Shown one piece after another: positions 25,584-35,946 of a stretch of DNA of 64,000 nucleotides. Location: NCBI GenBank assembly GCA_018296165.2, contig JACKQL020000032.1:434001-498000 (forward strand). Direction: 5' to 3'. Origin of the DNA: Termitomyces sp. T153 (Eukaryota; Basidiomycota; Agaricomycetes; Agaricales; Lyophyllaceae). The number at the start of each line of letters is the position of its first letter. Positions within the stretch are counted from its first letter, which is position 1. The notes beneath the pieces were generated by a model that had not been told where the DNA came from, ran no database searches, and worked only from the letters and a program-made list of their open reading frames with translations. The position numbers were made by a program, and so were the translations under genes.

Positions 25584-27250
25584 TTAAAACCGTCCGGGTG
25601 CACCAACGCTATATTTTGCGAAAACTTCTTCCCAGTCCCCAGTTTCATCATGACCCATGCAAACTACAGTAGGCTTGTTTCCTGACTGTGGACCAAATAC
25701 GCGGGCTGCGGCTCGTCGGATGTCCTCAGGTTTCACAGCGTCGATTTTGTCTGTCATTTCAGTGACAGGTACCTGCCGGCCATGAACCAAAACCTATTCA
25801 AAGGATTCATTTGAGCAAATCAAAAATGACCGGTTAACAGGACTTACTTGACGGCCTAAATCCTCAACTCCGACCGAACGGCTTTCTAACGCCATCATGA
25901 GACTTGATTTGAGTTGATTTTTAGCCCGAGAGAGTTCAGACTCTGGAATAGGGGTGTAGAGAAATAGGCTAAGTTGATGTACAAGATGAGGCAATATTTG
26001 GGAAGGCGTGTTTCCACCTCGGATCCCAGATGATGCAGGAACGAAAGACGCAAACAGACCGAAAAGTGATGAGTCGGAATATATATGGTGGAATGAAGCG
26101 CAGTGGTCGATTTGAGCAAAGTGATTTAGGATATGTGTATATAGGCGAGAGTACATGCCCTTGCCAGGTCCACCTGAGATAAAGTCAGTAAACACGAAAG
26201 GAGAGATGAATATACTAACCTGCAGAGAAGCTGCCTCCTCCGCCAAGAAGCACCTGCATTGTAGCAAGAGCAAAGATGTCATCGTCATGAACACCTACTC
26301 CTTCAAATGCAATGTAAAGGTGATTGAATTCCTGGTTCGAATCTAATAGAAAGAGATGTCCACCAGTATAACGCGTTTCTGATGGCACAGAAGAATTAGG
26401 GAAAAGGAATGAGGCGGCACGGGTAAGGGACTTGGAGACAGAGGAAGACGAGGGTGATAGAAGATGTGATGGAATCTGTGTGGAGGTCCGTGTTTGGGGC
26501 GATAGTGTAGGTCCTGACTTGAGCGACGAGAAATATTTGTCAGCGAGCTCAATCAGTTCCTGGTGATGCATTCCTGCACCCGCGATAACCATCCTCTCAG
26601 GCCTATACCAATCTCTCATTGCATTGCGTAAAGAAGAGCCATCTATAGAATCGATGCGTTCTACCGGGCAAAGAAGAGGATTCCCGAGCCCGTTTTTCCC
26701 ATATGCTACGGAATGCAATACCTCTGGGAGGATCATGTCCGGCTTTGACGAGATTTCACGGCTTTCATAGAACGCAGCGTCCCGCTGAGCCACAACTTCC
26801 TCTTCCAGGAAGGACGGATTGAGTACAGTGTCGGATATCAGCGACATCGCCGTCGGCGTCGCGCTGTTGAAATGAGAGGATTGGTACAAGATGGATTCGC
26901 GTGTAGAGGAACAAAATATTTGACCGCCCATGGCTTGCACAGCAGAAGACATGGTTTCCTCAGATCGTGTTGTTGTGCTCTGAACGACCTTCAAAATACT
27001 GATCTATGATATATTATATATATCGCACCTTGAAAGCCATTCTATCGAGGAAATGGCTCACGCCAGCTGTCTCTGGAGTCTCATAGCGCGAACCAGCATC
27101 TATATAGAGACCCACTGAAGAAAAATGTCCCGGAGTTGAGTCTGTTACAACTCGGATTCTGTTTGGTAGGGTCGTTATCTGTACATTGGGGAGACGGGCA
27201 GTAGACAGAGAGCGCTTAAGCAAAGCTTTGCCCTTGAAAGAACAGTGCAT
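25584..27250 (-). CDS. MAS2: Mitochondrial processing peptidase alpha subunit
   Basis: Non-catalytic, presequence-binding half of the matrix peptidase that removes import signals. Start 27250 gives a basic presequence (MHCSFKGKALLKRSLSTARL). The M16 fold begins IRVVTDSTPGHFSSVGLYID, followed by AGVSHFLDRMAFK. The zinc motif HxxEH of the beta subunit is replaced by HFLDR, as expected for alpha. The glycine-rich loop that guides presequences is seen across an intron as [20 protein letters not shown]. The C-terminal half has IPESELSRAKNQLKSSLMMA, and the protein ends VCMGHDETGDWEEVFAKYS with a stop at 25586-25584. Four to five introns. The gene is convergent with the BRCA2 homologue and divergent from the ceramidase. 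Confidence 0.93.
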
Positions 27251-27501
27251 GGGTGGAAGAAAAGTCCAAAATGTAACGTGACCTCATCCTGACGGTCACG
27301 CGATTCTGCAGGTTCTCACGAGCCGAATATAGCAGCCCCTCTCCTCAAGTGCGCTCATTGCTTCTTTTCTCTAGCAGTCGTCCTTCAATCGTCCCAACAA
27401 CAATATCTGGTCACAAAACCTGCGTCTATCATTCGTAATCCCGATTCGAGTTCCACTGTTTAGGGTCTCTCATCAATCACGTGTTATTGTCATACCGAAC
27501 A

Positions 27502-27570
27502 ATGCCACTCTCGCATGTCTTACGCTGTGTTCTCTTCTCATCCTCGCTCACCTCGTCTGGATCTCTATGA
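27502..27570 (+). CDS. Upstream ORF overlapping the ceramidase start codon
   Basis: A 22-codon frame (MPLSHVLRCVLFSSSSLTSS...) begins at ATG 27502 and stops at TGA 27568-27570. The stop shares three of its bases region with the next start: the four bases ATGA at 27567-27570 hold both the ceramidase ATG and the uORF stop. This arrangement is typical of termination-reinitiation control. It matters only if transcription starts upstream of 27502, which cannot be seen here. Confidence 0.4.
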   Translation: MPLSHVLRCVLFSSSLTSSGSL

Positions 27571-28777
27571 TTAATTTATCTACTTCTCCCAAGTGGCATC
27601 AGCCTGGTTTCTATGGTCCAGTTACCGCGACCTTGGACTGGTGCGAGGTACGTTATTCACTCGTCTTGACCGCCCTGACTTTCATCTTCTGTAGGCAAAT
27701 TACCAATTTTCCTATTACATCGCCGAAGTAGCCAACTCCTTTTCCAATTTGTTTACCATTGCGCTCGCAATCTGCGGGGTTGTTGCCGCAGCAAGCCAGT
27801 CTTTGCCTACCCGTTATGTTGCCGGCTATATGGTTTGTTGTATCTCACGGATGCCCGCCCTACTGAATTTCCATCCTTCAGGGTATAGCTCTTGTGGGCT
27901 TCGGAAGTTTTGCTTTCCATGCGACTTTACTTTTCGAAGCTCAGCTTGCCGACGAGCTACCCATGATTTATGTCGGTTCCATGAGCCTCTGGTTCCTATT
28001 CGACGACCGACCCGGATATGGTGTCAAGTCATCTCGTAGTAAGGCGCTTATCGCTATGCTCGTCGTCTTCAATATTTTGTTTACCTGGAGCTAGTAAGTT
28101 TTCCTCAGGTGTTGTGGTTGGTGGCGCTTACGTTGTCCAAGTATAGCCTATAGAAACCCCGTATATCATCAAATCGTGTTCGCATCAATCGTTTTCACCA
28201 CTGTCGCACGCGTCACATATCTTTTAAAATGGTCGGATCGTACTTCGGACATTCCTGATAAGGTTATCTCTACTATTGGCAAGCTTTTCAGTAGTGGCGC
28301 TGCAATGTTTGCTCTCGGATTTCTGATCTGGAATCTTGACAATATTTTCTGCGATACTCTGACGAGTTGGAAAGTTGCTGTTGGTTGGCCTCGCGCCTTT
28401 TTGCTTGAAGGTACATAGTCAAAAAATTTGGTCCCCGTCTACTCGTGTGTTGAAATTACTCAGGGCATTCCTGGTGGCATGTTTTTACAGTGAGTATACA
28501 TATTCTGCAACACATAGCAGGCAATAATATGGTCCAGGGCGCCGGAACGTATTACATGTTCAGTGGAATTCAATGTAAGTTTCTCATCCCGTTGTCTACT
28601 GAACATATCTGATAGATTAGTAATTTCCTCAGACCTGTAAGTATCCTACCGACCATCGTAGTTCACGTGCTGAGGTCATGAAGTAATCTTTGTTGCAAGG
28701 ATCATTACCGGAATTATAAACTGGGATATTGGCTGGGCCTTCCCCACGTATTCCGTGTAGAAAAGAGGGCGGGATAG
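27567..28777 (+). CDS. YPC1: Alkaline ceramidase (Ypc1/Ydc1/ACER family)
   Basis: Integral ER/Golgi hydrolase that splits ceramides into sphingoid base and fatty acid. Start ATG 27567 gives MINLSTSPKWHQPGFYGPVT then TLDWCEANYQFSYYIAEVAN, the family signature. Zinc-site residues known in ACER3 are all present: the histidine in SFAFHATLLFEAQLADELPM with the following aspartate, and the HxxxH pair in GHSWWHVF. Several hydrophobic membrane segments alternate with loops. The C terminus is LCCKDHYRNYKLGYWLGLPH, stop TAG 28775-28777. To keep frame near 28,630 a 4-nt exon (28633-28636) is required between two GT..AG introns. A uORF ends on the start codon. Confidence 0.9.
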
Positions 28778-28920
28778 ATGTGAATATCTATGTACCAGTA
28801 TATTGTATTATATAATCCTTGTACATGTTGTGATGTGTCAATCTCGATACCAGCCAGTCAGAATTTTCCAGTGAGCAAGTGTCAATTGTAATGAATAGAT
28901 CCATTTGGAAGAAATTTAGG

Positions 28921-29943
28921 TTAGTTCGATGTCTGGGCGTCTAAGTCCTCCCCGACAGTCCATCTCTTGAAGCCCACAACAGACACATCGCCCTCTACTA
29001 ATCCCTGCGCCAATCCCCATTTCTTCAATGCAACTTCAACTTTGTCGGTCGAGTAATCCGGGAACATCATGAAGTCCTGGTGGTACAGCGCGGTCCCTGG
29101 CTCCTGTCCCTCACTTAATGTGATGGAAGTTGTCGGAAACCCTGCGATTTGACGCGCTAATGAACGTTCTAGACGTGTCAAATTAGTCGTAAAAGCCTCC
29201 GACACGAGTAGTTCAGGCAATTTGGGGGATTGCAGGGAAAGAAGGGCCAAAGATCCTACTCGACCCTGGGTATTGACAGTGCTACCACCATGGTTATAGG
29301 TTCCGAGGCTGAGCCCATGGTTACCCTGCTCCGGCGAGAAATCTTTATTTATGGTCACAGCCCTACGCAGCGAAATTTTCTCTCCAACTTGAGCGATGAG
29401 ACTTTGTATGGAGTTTTCGACAGTGACCCAAGCCCAGGGGTTGTTCGATTCCGACATCAATGGCGCGTTATTGAGCAAGTCCAATGGTAATTCGTAAAAT
29501 GCCGCCTCTGCTCCATCTTGTTCTGGTAGAAAAGCCGCCGTGCGGGCAATACCATCAGCCAACTGAGAAAAATTCTCCGTTCTCCCCACAAAATCTGTCT
29601 CGCAATTCAGCTCTACCATTGCAGCTCGCAATCCTCCTGACTGAGAACCAGCTCCCTTGGACAGCACGACGGTGCTGATCACTCCCTCGCCCGCAGACCT
29701 ACCCTCCAACTTCGCAGCCTGTGCAGCACCGGAAACTGCGAGGTCTTTTTCCAGCCATTGCAATGCAAGTTCCACATCATTATTCGATGCGCGAAGGGCT
29801 TCCCGCGCCTTGATTAATGAAACGTTGACGAGCTTCCTGAGCTGGCCTACGAGGGCAGCAGGAACTTTCGGGGGTTTCGGGGGTTTTGTTGAATAGAGCC
29901 TACGCGGAAAAAGACACGTAGCATAGCGACAGCTTCTGAGCAT
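28921..29943 (-). CDS. TSF1: Mitochondrial translation elongation factor Ts
   Basis: Nucleotide exchange factor for mitochondrial EF-Tu. Single exon of 340 residues from ATG 29943. The presequence is basic (MLRSCRYATCLFPRRLYSTK). The N-terminal UBA-like domain is ALVGQLRKLVNVSLIKAREA followed by ASNNDVELALQWLEKDL, matching the EF-Ts family block. The core continues with AAMVELNCETDFVGRTENFS, the most conserved EF-Ts segment, and a second dimerisation-like half with GEKISLRRAVTINKD. The C-terminal part (LYHQDFMMFPDYSTDKVEVA) is longer than bacterial EF-Ts. An upstream in-frame Met exists at 30075, but that reading overlaps the divergent Naf1 start, so 29943 is preferred. Confidence 0.92.
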   Translation of the reverse strand: MLRSCRYATCLFPRRLYSTKPPKPPKVPAALVGQLRKLVNVSLIKAREALRASNNDVELALQWLEKDLAVSGAAQAAKLEGRSAGEGVISTVVLSKGAGSQSGGLRAAMVELNCETDFVGRTENFSQLADGIARTAAFLPEQDGAEAAFYELPLDLLNNAPLMSESNNPWAWVTVENSIQSLIAQVGEKISLRRAVTINKDFSPEQGNHGLSLGTYNHGGSTVNTQGRVGSLALLSLQSPKLPELLVSEAFTTNLTRLERSLARQIAGFPTTSITLSEGQEPGTALYHQDFMMFPDYSTDKVEVALKKWGLAQGLVEGDVSVVGFKRWTVGEDLDAQTSN

Positions 29944-30073
29944 AGTGACCGTAAAAAGTTGAGGAAAAAACTGCCCCGTGACATCGTGACCGGCCCGGGT
30001 GCGAGTAAGAAACTTTTTGATTTCTCGACTCAGACGCGTCCCGTTCAACCAGTCTTCCTTCTTCGACTTGTGC
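29944..30073. promoter_or_regulatory. Short bidirectional promoter, EF-Ts / Naf1
   Basis: Only 130 bp separate the two diverging start codons, so both transcripts must begin within it or within each other's leader. No TATA box is evident. The two genes serve mitochondrial translation and rRNA-modification RNP assembly, so co-regulation with growth would make sense, but that is inference. Confidence 0.45.
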
Positions 30074-31966
30074 ATGGACGCCTTTAAAATTCCGAAAAGT
30101 ATTCCTCAAGACTTGCTGCTTATACACGATATCATTGGTGTTCCACCTATCGCCAATCCTGTAGCATCCATCGAACCTCATAATATTACAGAACCCGACG
30201 ATGACTGTATAGACAGTTCGGATAACGAAAATGGGAGCGAAGCAGAAATCGAGGCTGACTTGAAGGCGATTGACAATGAAGATGATGCCCCAAAATTAAC
30301 GTGTGTCTAACCATATATGTATTTCGGTATTACCACTCAACGTCTCATTAGACCAATGTCAGCTTTTGACGATTCGGATTCAGACTCGGACTCTAGCCCA
30401 GAACCCGATGAACCTGACGCCGATGAAAAAGCCTCTATAGATTTCGACCCCGATGACGATGAGGACAATGGTTTTGCGCCAAGCTCTGGATCTTATTTCC
30501 ATACCAAGAATGAAATCGCTGAAACAAACGTCGTCGTTCCTACTATCCCCGAAGTCGGACCGGAAGAAGTCCTTGAAAAAGTTGGAGAAATCATGTCTGT
30601 CATGGGGAACACTGTTGTTGTAAACGCTGTACCCTCGGAAGTCGCGAATCGAGGTTCTGAGCGAGCGTTGGATTCGGACACATTGTTGGTTTTCCAGGAC
30701 CGGAAAGTCTTGGGCTACGTATGTTGCTTAGTATCTCTTCGTTCTTGTCTAATCTTGTATTCCTCAACAAGATCTACGAAACCTTTGGCCCGACGTCTCA
30801 ACCTCTATACCAGGTCAAGTTCAACATGAACTTTCCCCTAGATCCCGAAAGAGTCCAGGTCTCCCGTGAAGTTTTTCATGTTCCCGCTCGTAGTAATTTC
30901 GTCTTCTTGAGTCAACTCATGAAGTTGAAGGGGAGTGATGCAAGTAACGTACACGATGAAGAACCTGCGGAACATGAGTTAGAGTTTTCTGATGACGAGG
31001 CTGAAGCAGCTTACAAAGCTAACATGAAAAGAAGGTGCGCTCTCCCTACTTTGCCATTCCATGCTGTCTGATTTCAATTTTAGACGAGGAGAATCCCGAG
31101 CCCCGTCAGTCGCAGTCTCATCACGGCAAACATCGCCAACGCCTTCTCGAATGTATGACCCGGATATGGAGCAAGCGGGCCATTTCAGTCAGAATCCTTA
31201 CGATGAACATGGACCTTATGATATTGGATTCAGCGCGGGGCCTTCCCGCCCACCCCCAATTCCTTACGATGATCCCTATTCCGACGAATATACGTCGTCT
31301 GCAATGCTCTCGTTCACACCTGAATCCCAAACTAATCGGGATGATTCCGACCGCCGCGAGAAACAGCGAGGAACATCGGTTTCTTCGAGAGGTAGGAGAG
31401 GTCGAGACCGTAATCCAGGTGATAGCGGAGGACGTAGTCGGGGACGGGGGAGGGGAAGAGGTGATCGCGGCGGCATTCGTGGATTTGCTCGGACCGATAA
31501 CCATCTAATGAAGAACTGGACAAGTGGCCTATCTCAATTGCAAAATATCACGTCGGATCACAGTCACACTCAACAACCCCGATCACTTTCTCCGACGTCT
31601 TTTGCTATCGCGCGTGCGACTGGTCAGTTACCCGACGCTTCTTCAACTTATACCCAGAATCATCTGGATCCTTCTCAGCAACCTTCGAATCCTTTAGGCG
31701 CGTGGGGATATCCGAATGCCTTTCAACCCAACTCAATGTTCCCGTTCGGTACCGCCGGTTTCTCCCCTGGATTTATTCAGCCGCACATAAACCCACGTTT
31801 TGCAAACACTTTTGGTATGAACGTGGGCACGGTTGCACATTCTCAGTATACGTCTCAAACTACCGTTCCAACTAATTATAGACCGACAGACTGGACTGAT
31901 GAGTGGACAGTTCTATCGGGACGGGGCGCAACTCCCGGTGACATCACTGACGGCTCTCCGAAATGA
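30074..31966 (+). CDS. NAF1: H/ACA snoRNP assembly factor Naf1
   Basis: Nuclear factor that binds Cbf5 and hands over to Gar1 during H/ACA snoRNP and telomerase RNP assembly. Start ATG 30074 gives MDAFKIPKSIPQDLLLIHDI. A highly acidic Asp/Glu/Ser stretch follows (around 30,370-30,470). The Gar1-like core lies at 30,530-30,910: IPEVGPEEVLEKVGEIMSVM, VVNAVPSEVANRGSERALDS, DTLLVFQDRKVLGYIYETFG and PLYQVKFNMNF, with a 60-bp intron inside. The C-terminal half is disordered, with an RGG-type run (GGRSRGRGRGRGDRGGIRG) near 31,430-31,480 and a Pro/Gln/Asn tail ending in TGA at 31964-31966. Domain order matches yeast and mammalian Naf1. At least three introns. Confidence 0.9.
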
Positions 31967-33078
31967 TTAATATCTATTCTACCAGTATTTTTGCAGCAGT
32001 TACTACTGTGATGATATACATCGCACACACATTGACCAAAGTATGCTTGAGTGCTTCGAGCCCAATGGAGTGTTCACTAGAGATTTATGCGTTGTGTTAC
32101 TTTTGCCGTTCCTCATAAGCCTCATATCTACTACTCCTATCAATTCTTCTTCACGGACCTCGACAAAACACAGGTACTGTTCAATGTGTATCATAAGCTT
32201 CGATTCGCTTGGACTAACTACATTCGTGGGGTTTACTACCTTCTTTACACGTGCTTTGTTCAACTTTGTAAATGAGGACAACGGTGACGAACGTTTCACC
32301 TCCTTCACCGCGTGCGCCGGATTGTCGCGATGGGATATATTCACCTTGCCACATGCTTGCGGTGGATACCTTGTCCTAAGATGGCCGTCCTTGTGGCTCG
32401 TGACAAGGCTTCCATGGCTTCCGATAACTGTTTTACTGATCTGGAACAGGCTTCCACAAAAACGTTTGTTTGCTGGGCGCATGGGTGTGTGAATCACATT
32501 GTACATCGACCCGTGCGTCTGCATCACCATTGTAGCGATAAAGTAACAATACACAAGTATCAATACACGGAGTTCTGGCAACGAGGCGGAACAGGTTTTC
32601 CATAATGTTTATAGTCGCAATGGCTACAACTCACCTTCTACAACAGTTTCAGGAGAGTTTTACGTAGCTACCTCTCGGCAAGCCCAGCATCCCAGCATCG
32701 CGGGTATGAAAATGGCTGGAAGCAATCCTTGTTTCCGTATGTAGATTGCCTAGTATATATATAATGTCTAATCTCTAAGCATGTTTCGGATAATCGATGC
32801 AAGTAACCTGTGAATGGAGGGGAACATATTTGTAGACAAAGATAGAGTGTAAGAAGTAAGCCTGCAATGGTAATATACTATCACGGTCACGTCACGAATC
32901 CGCTACAACTGTGTGGATAAGATAAACCCCTATAGTATACTATCACGTCACGAATCCGCTACAACGATGCGGATAGGAAGATGCACTCCCATAGATTCTT
33001 TGTGAATACAGAAGTGATACCATGGTATAAAATCAACGTGCTCTGACGGGGGTGAGTATTATCTATCAGTCCTCGAAG
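31967..33078. other. 1.1-kb intergenic region with overlapping unassigned ORFs
   Basis: Between Naf1 and the RNase T2 gene. Open frames of 149 codons (+, 32043-32492) and 192 codons (-, 32003-32581) overlap each other almost fully. Neither has a recognisable domain, and I cannot tell whether one is an orphan gene or both are chance. The plus-strand frame is hydrophobic; the minus-strand frame is basic. The right part (32,640-33,050) is AT-rich and holds the promoter of the RNase gene, with a TATA-like TATAAA near 33,026-33,031. Confidence 0.3.
32885..32965. repeat. Short direct repeat upstream of RNase T2
   Basis: The 19-bp string GTCACGAATCCGCTACAAC occurs twice, at 32891-32909 and 32947-32965, inside longer similar blocks (TATCACG, ACTATCACG and GCGGATAG/TGTGGATAAG around them). 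The spacing is about 56 bp. They lie 115-190 bp before the RNase T2 start codon. Paired copies near a promoter may be factor sites, or a simple tandem duplication. Confidence 0.6.
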
Positions 33079-35163
33079 ATGCTGGTTACTTCTCTTGTCG
33101 CAATCGCTTTGGTTAACTATGTAATCGCTACACCTTCGTCTTTCACTCCCCCAGCGAGAAAGTTAAGCCTCTTACCACGTACACTCAGCTCTGGTTGCTC
33201 GACTACTGGTGCTGCATCATGCCACAACACCAGCGCCGTTTCTAATCTTTGCTGCTTCGAATCACCCGGAGTACGTTTTTATAATTGGCTTTGCTGAGAA
33301 TTCCGTTTTAAAGTCTGGGTTTGCAGGGCCTTCTGCTACAGACACAAGTAATTTTTGTCGCTTTTAGTTTGGAAAGCATCCATTAAATAGGTGTCTAGTT
33401 CTGGGACACTGATCCTTCCACTGGTCCTACCAACAGCTGGACAATCCACGGTGAGTCAAACGGTACCCTTGCTTTATCGATTACCAATTCGCTCGTAGGA
33501 CTCTGGCCCGACCAGTGAGTTCACGGATGAATTAGGCACGACCAAAGTTTTTTGATTGGTCTATAGCTGCGACCAGACGTATGACCAAAACTGTGATCCC
33601 TCCCGAGCTTATGATATCTCTAGTGTGAGGCACAGTGATTATCGTCATGGGACTCCTCTGATTCTGTTTCATCAGCTTTTGACTGCGCAGGGTGCTTCCG
33701 ACACTTTGAATTTCATGAAGACAGTAAGAGTTTTCTGTCTCTTGATCGTCACAATTTGCGACACGCCTTTAGTACTGGGTTGATATCAACGGTAAAAATG
33801 AGCAATTCTGGGAGGTAAAAACAGGCTTTCAGTCACCTTTATTGGTTTTCTTACCGTTTCTCAATAATTCCAGCACGAATGGTCCACGCATGGTACATGT
33901 ATGAGGTATGCTAACCACTCGAGCTATGGATGCATTTATAACTAGCCTACAAAGCACCCTCGAGACTCGTTGTTTGCCCGATGGAAGTGCCAAGGGTGCG
34001 GAGGTGACTTAATCCAGTTCTCCTTGACGTACAGCTATCTTACAACGATCTTTCAGGCTGTCGCGTTCTTCAACACAGTCGTGAGATTGTTTAAGGTAAC
34101 TTCTAATGATAAGCGTTCACCCCTTCCCTTTGCACTCAAACCATATCTATGTAGAGCCTTCCGACGTATGACTGGCTTGCCAACGCCGGTATTACTCCAT
34201 CATCGTCCACAACCCATACCTTATCCTCCTTATCCTCTGCACTGAAAGCTGGTGCCGGTGTAAGTACATGTCGAAATATCCCGCTACTTGGTCCGGAAAG
34301 TTGACACCCATCGACAGGTCACTCCTGCTCTTGACTGCACGTCGGGTAAACTCAACGCTATTTCCTGGTATTTCAACCTCAAAGGCTCCATTATTGACGG
34401 TACCTTCGTCCCCATCAGTATGTATCTTCCGTAGGACATGAATAGCGTCTCCTGACAGATCCTAGATGCACCTGTGTCGGGTTCGTGTCCCTCGTCTGGA
34501 ATCAAGTACCCCACAAAAACGGGATCTCCTGTGGGCACGGTGCGTTCTCCCTCTCTTCGTCTTATTTGAGATTAAAAGGCGCCATAGACAACTACAACCT
34601 CTGTAAGTTGTATACTCAGAAAGTTTTCAGCTCGTTCAGCTTATCAGAATGAATCACTAGGCAACTACAACCCAGGTATATAACTTGATTTTCAAGGCAT
34701 CATCCCGTCAGCTCACTACTTCGCAGACAGCACCTGGCAGTCTTCCAACTAGGGCAACAATACATGCTATCCAGTCGGGGACTCCGGTCGGGGGCCTTCT
34801 TACTCTTGGAACATGGTCTACTCAAACGCTCGCAACCATGACCCTCTCAGGAACTACCTCCAGCTTCACCATGACATCTTCAAAGGGTCCTTGTGGTGTA
34901 TCTGATGGTGTGTTTGCTTGCGGTAAGGACATTACTGCGTCGAGCTTCGCGGCTGTGAGATTTTTTTATCATACACCACTCAAATATCCTGTTAACCTGT
35001 ATAAAACATGATCCAGGCGACATCGGGAAGCAGCCTTCTCGTCACATATACAGGATCTAGTGCGTTCTCCAGCACGGGGGTTCCTAGTGGCACTACAGTG
35101 TACACTGTTTACACGGGTAGCAGCCATGCTCAAGACTACACACTCTCCATTGTCTCCGCTTGA
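33079..35163 (+). CDS. Secreted ribonuclease T2 with C-terminal extension
   Basis: Acid endoribonuclease. Start ATG 33079 gives a signal peptide (MLVTSLVAIALVNYVIATPS). The mature part has a cysteine-rich start (SGCSTTGAASCHNTS). The two catalytic blocks are seen: CAS I TIHGLWPD, assembled over two introns with a 16-nt exon at 33499-33514, and CAS II FWEHEWSTHGTC near 33,860-33,895. Further exons give LETRCLPDGSAKGAEAVAFF, LPTYDWLANAGITPS, ALDCTSGKLNAISWYFNLKG and GSCPSSGIKYPTKTGSP. A linker leads to a separate C-terminal domain of about 120 residues (GTPVGGLLTLGTWSTQTLAT and GPCGVSDGVFACGKDITASS), as in long fungal T2 enzymes. Stop TGA 35161-35163. More than ten introns make exon joints near 33,900-34,120 uncertain. 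Confidence 0.87.
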
Positions 35164-35309
35164 GGCATTTATTATATACTCTGTATTCTTTTCTCAAGAA
35201 CGAATTTGATCATTGTGCGGCATGTCAACTGTAAATGCAAAGAATGTACGACCGTGACCTGAACAAAAGCCATTCACGTCGATATCCTCCTTTCTGTAAA
35301 TCACCCGTC

Positions 35310-35932
35310 TCACATCTCGTTCATCTTCAGCATAATGAAGTGCGGGTCACGGAAGGATAGGGGATTTTCCGCAACGTAATCTAGTACCGCGTGACCACTT
35401 GAGCGGAACATGCCAGAAGATGTGCATCCAACATGATAATTTGCAAAAGTGTATTTAAGTCCATGCCAGTCAGGCAAGTGTATCAATATAAGTTTGATGG
35501 GTCTACTGGCGGATCTGGCTTGCAATTGAAATCAGCGGTATCCCTGTTTCCGCACTTTACCATGTCCACTTGGTCCACCATTTGTTTGGGTTTCGCAGTA
35601 ATACAGAATATGTTCCCGTGCCCAACAAGGGTTTCTATTCTATCAACGGTGACGCATGTGTTAGCTAAGGGGTAGTTCGGTAACTTGCAATAAGTATCAT
35701 TGACCGCGGTACAGGAATGTTGAACATTTATTTCGTGATCTGTACATTTGGAGAATGTTTGGAATTCTAGTAAATACGATCCCTGAAGAAAGAGAACAGT
35801 GGAGAGCATACAATAATAAGTCATCAAGTAAGTTCGAGAGTTTGAGGAACCTCTCTCTTGCTTGCCAACTTCATTTACCACAACACTTGTGGCCATTTTT
35901 TCATTCGCCAGTACCACTGTGTTGGACAGCAA
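35310..35932 (-). CDS. Candidate small cysteine-containing protein, unresolved
   Basis: Open frames on the minus strand suggest a small gene, but I do not recognise it. One segment has a hydrophobic start (MTYYCMLSTVLFLQGSYLLE) followed by several cysteines (SKC, HSC, TYCKLPNYPLANTC, GNIFC, VKCGN, FNCK). A second segment in another frame (35,310-35,470) reads YTFANYHVGCTSSGMFRSSG and ends at 35310-35312. Possible GT..AG introns would join them, but I cannot fix the junctions. A secreted cysteine-rich protein is one reading; chance open frames between two plus-strand genes is the other. Confidence 0.25.
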
Positions 35933-35946
35933 ACCAGCTGCTCTTC

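Noticed and set aside
26325..26345. tRNA B-box-like GGTTCGAATC
   Set aside because: It lies in an MPP exon, with no A box or cloverleaf nearby; no tRNA gene could be supported anywhere in the window.
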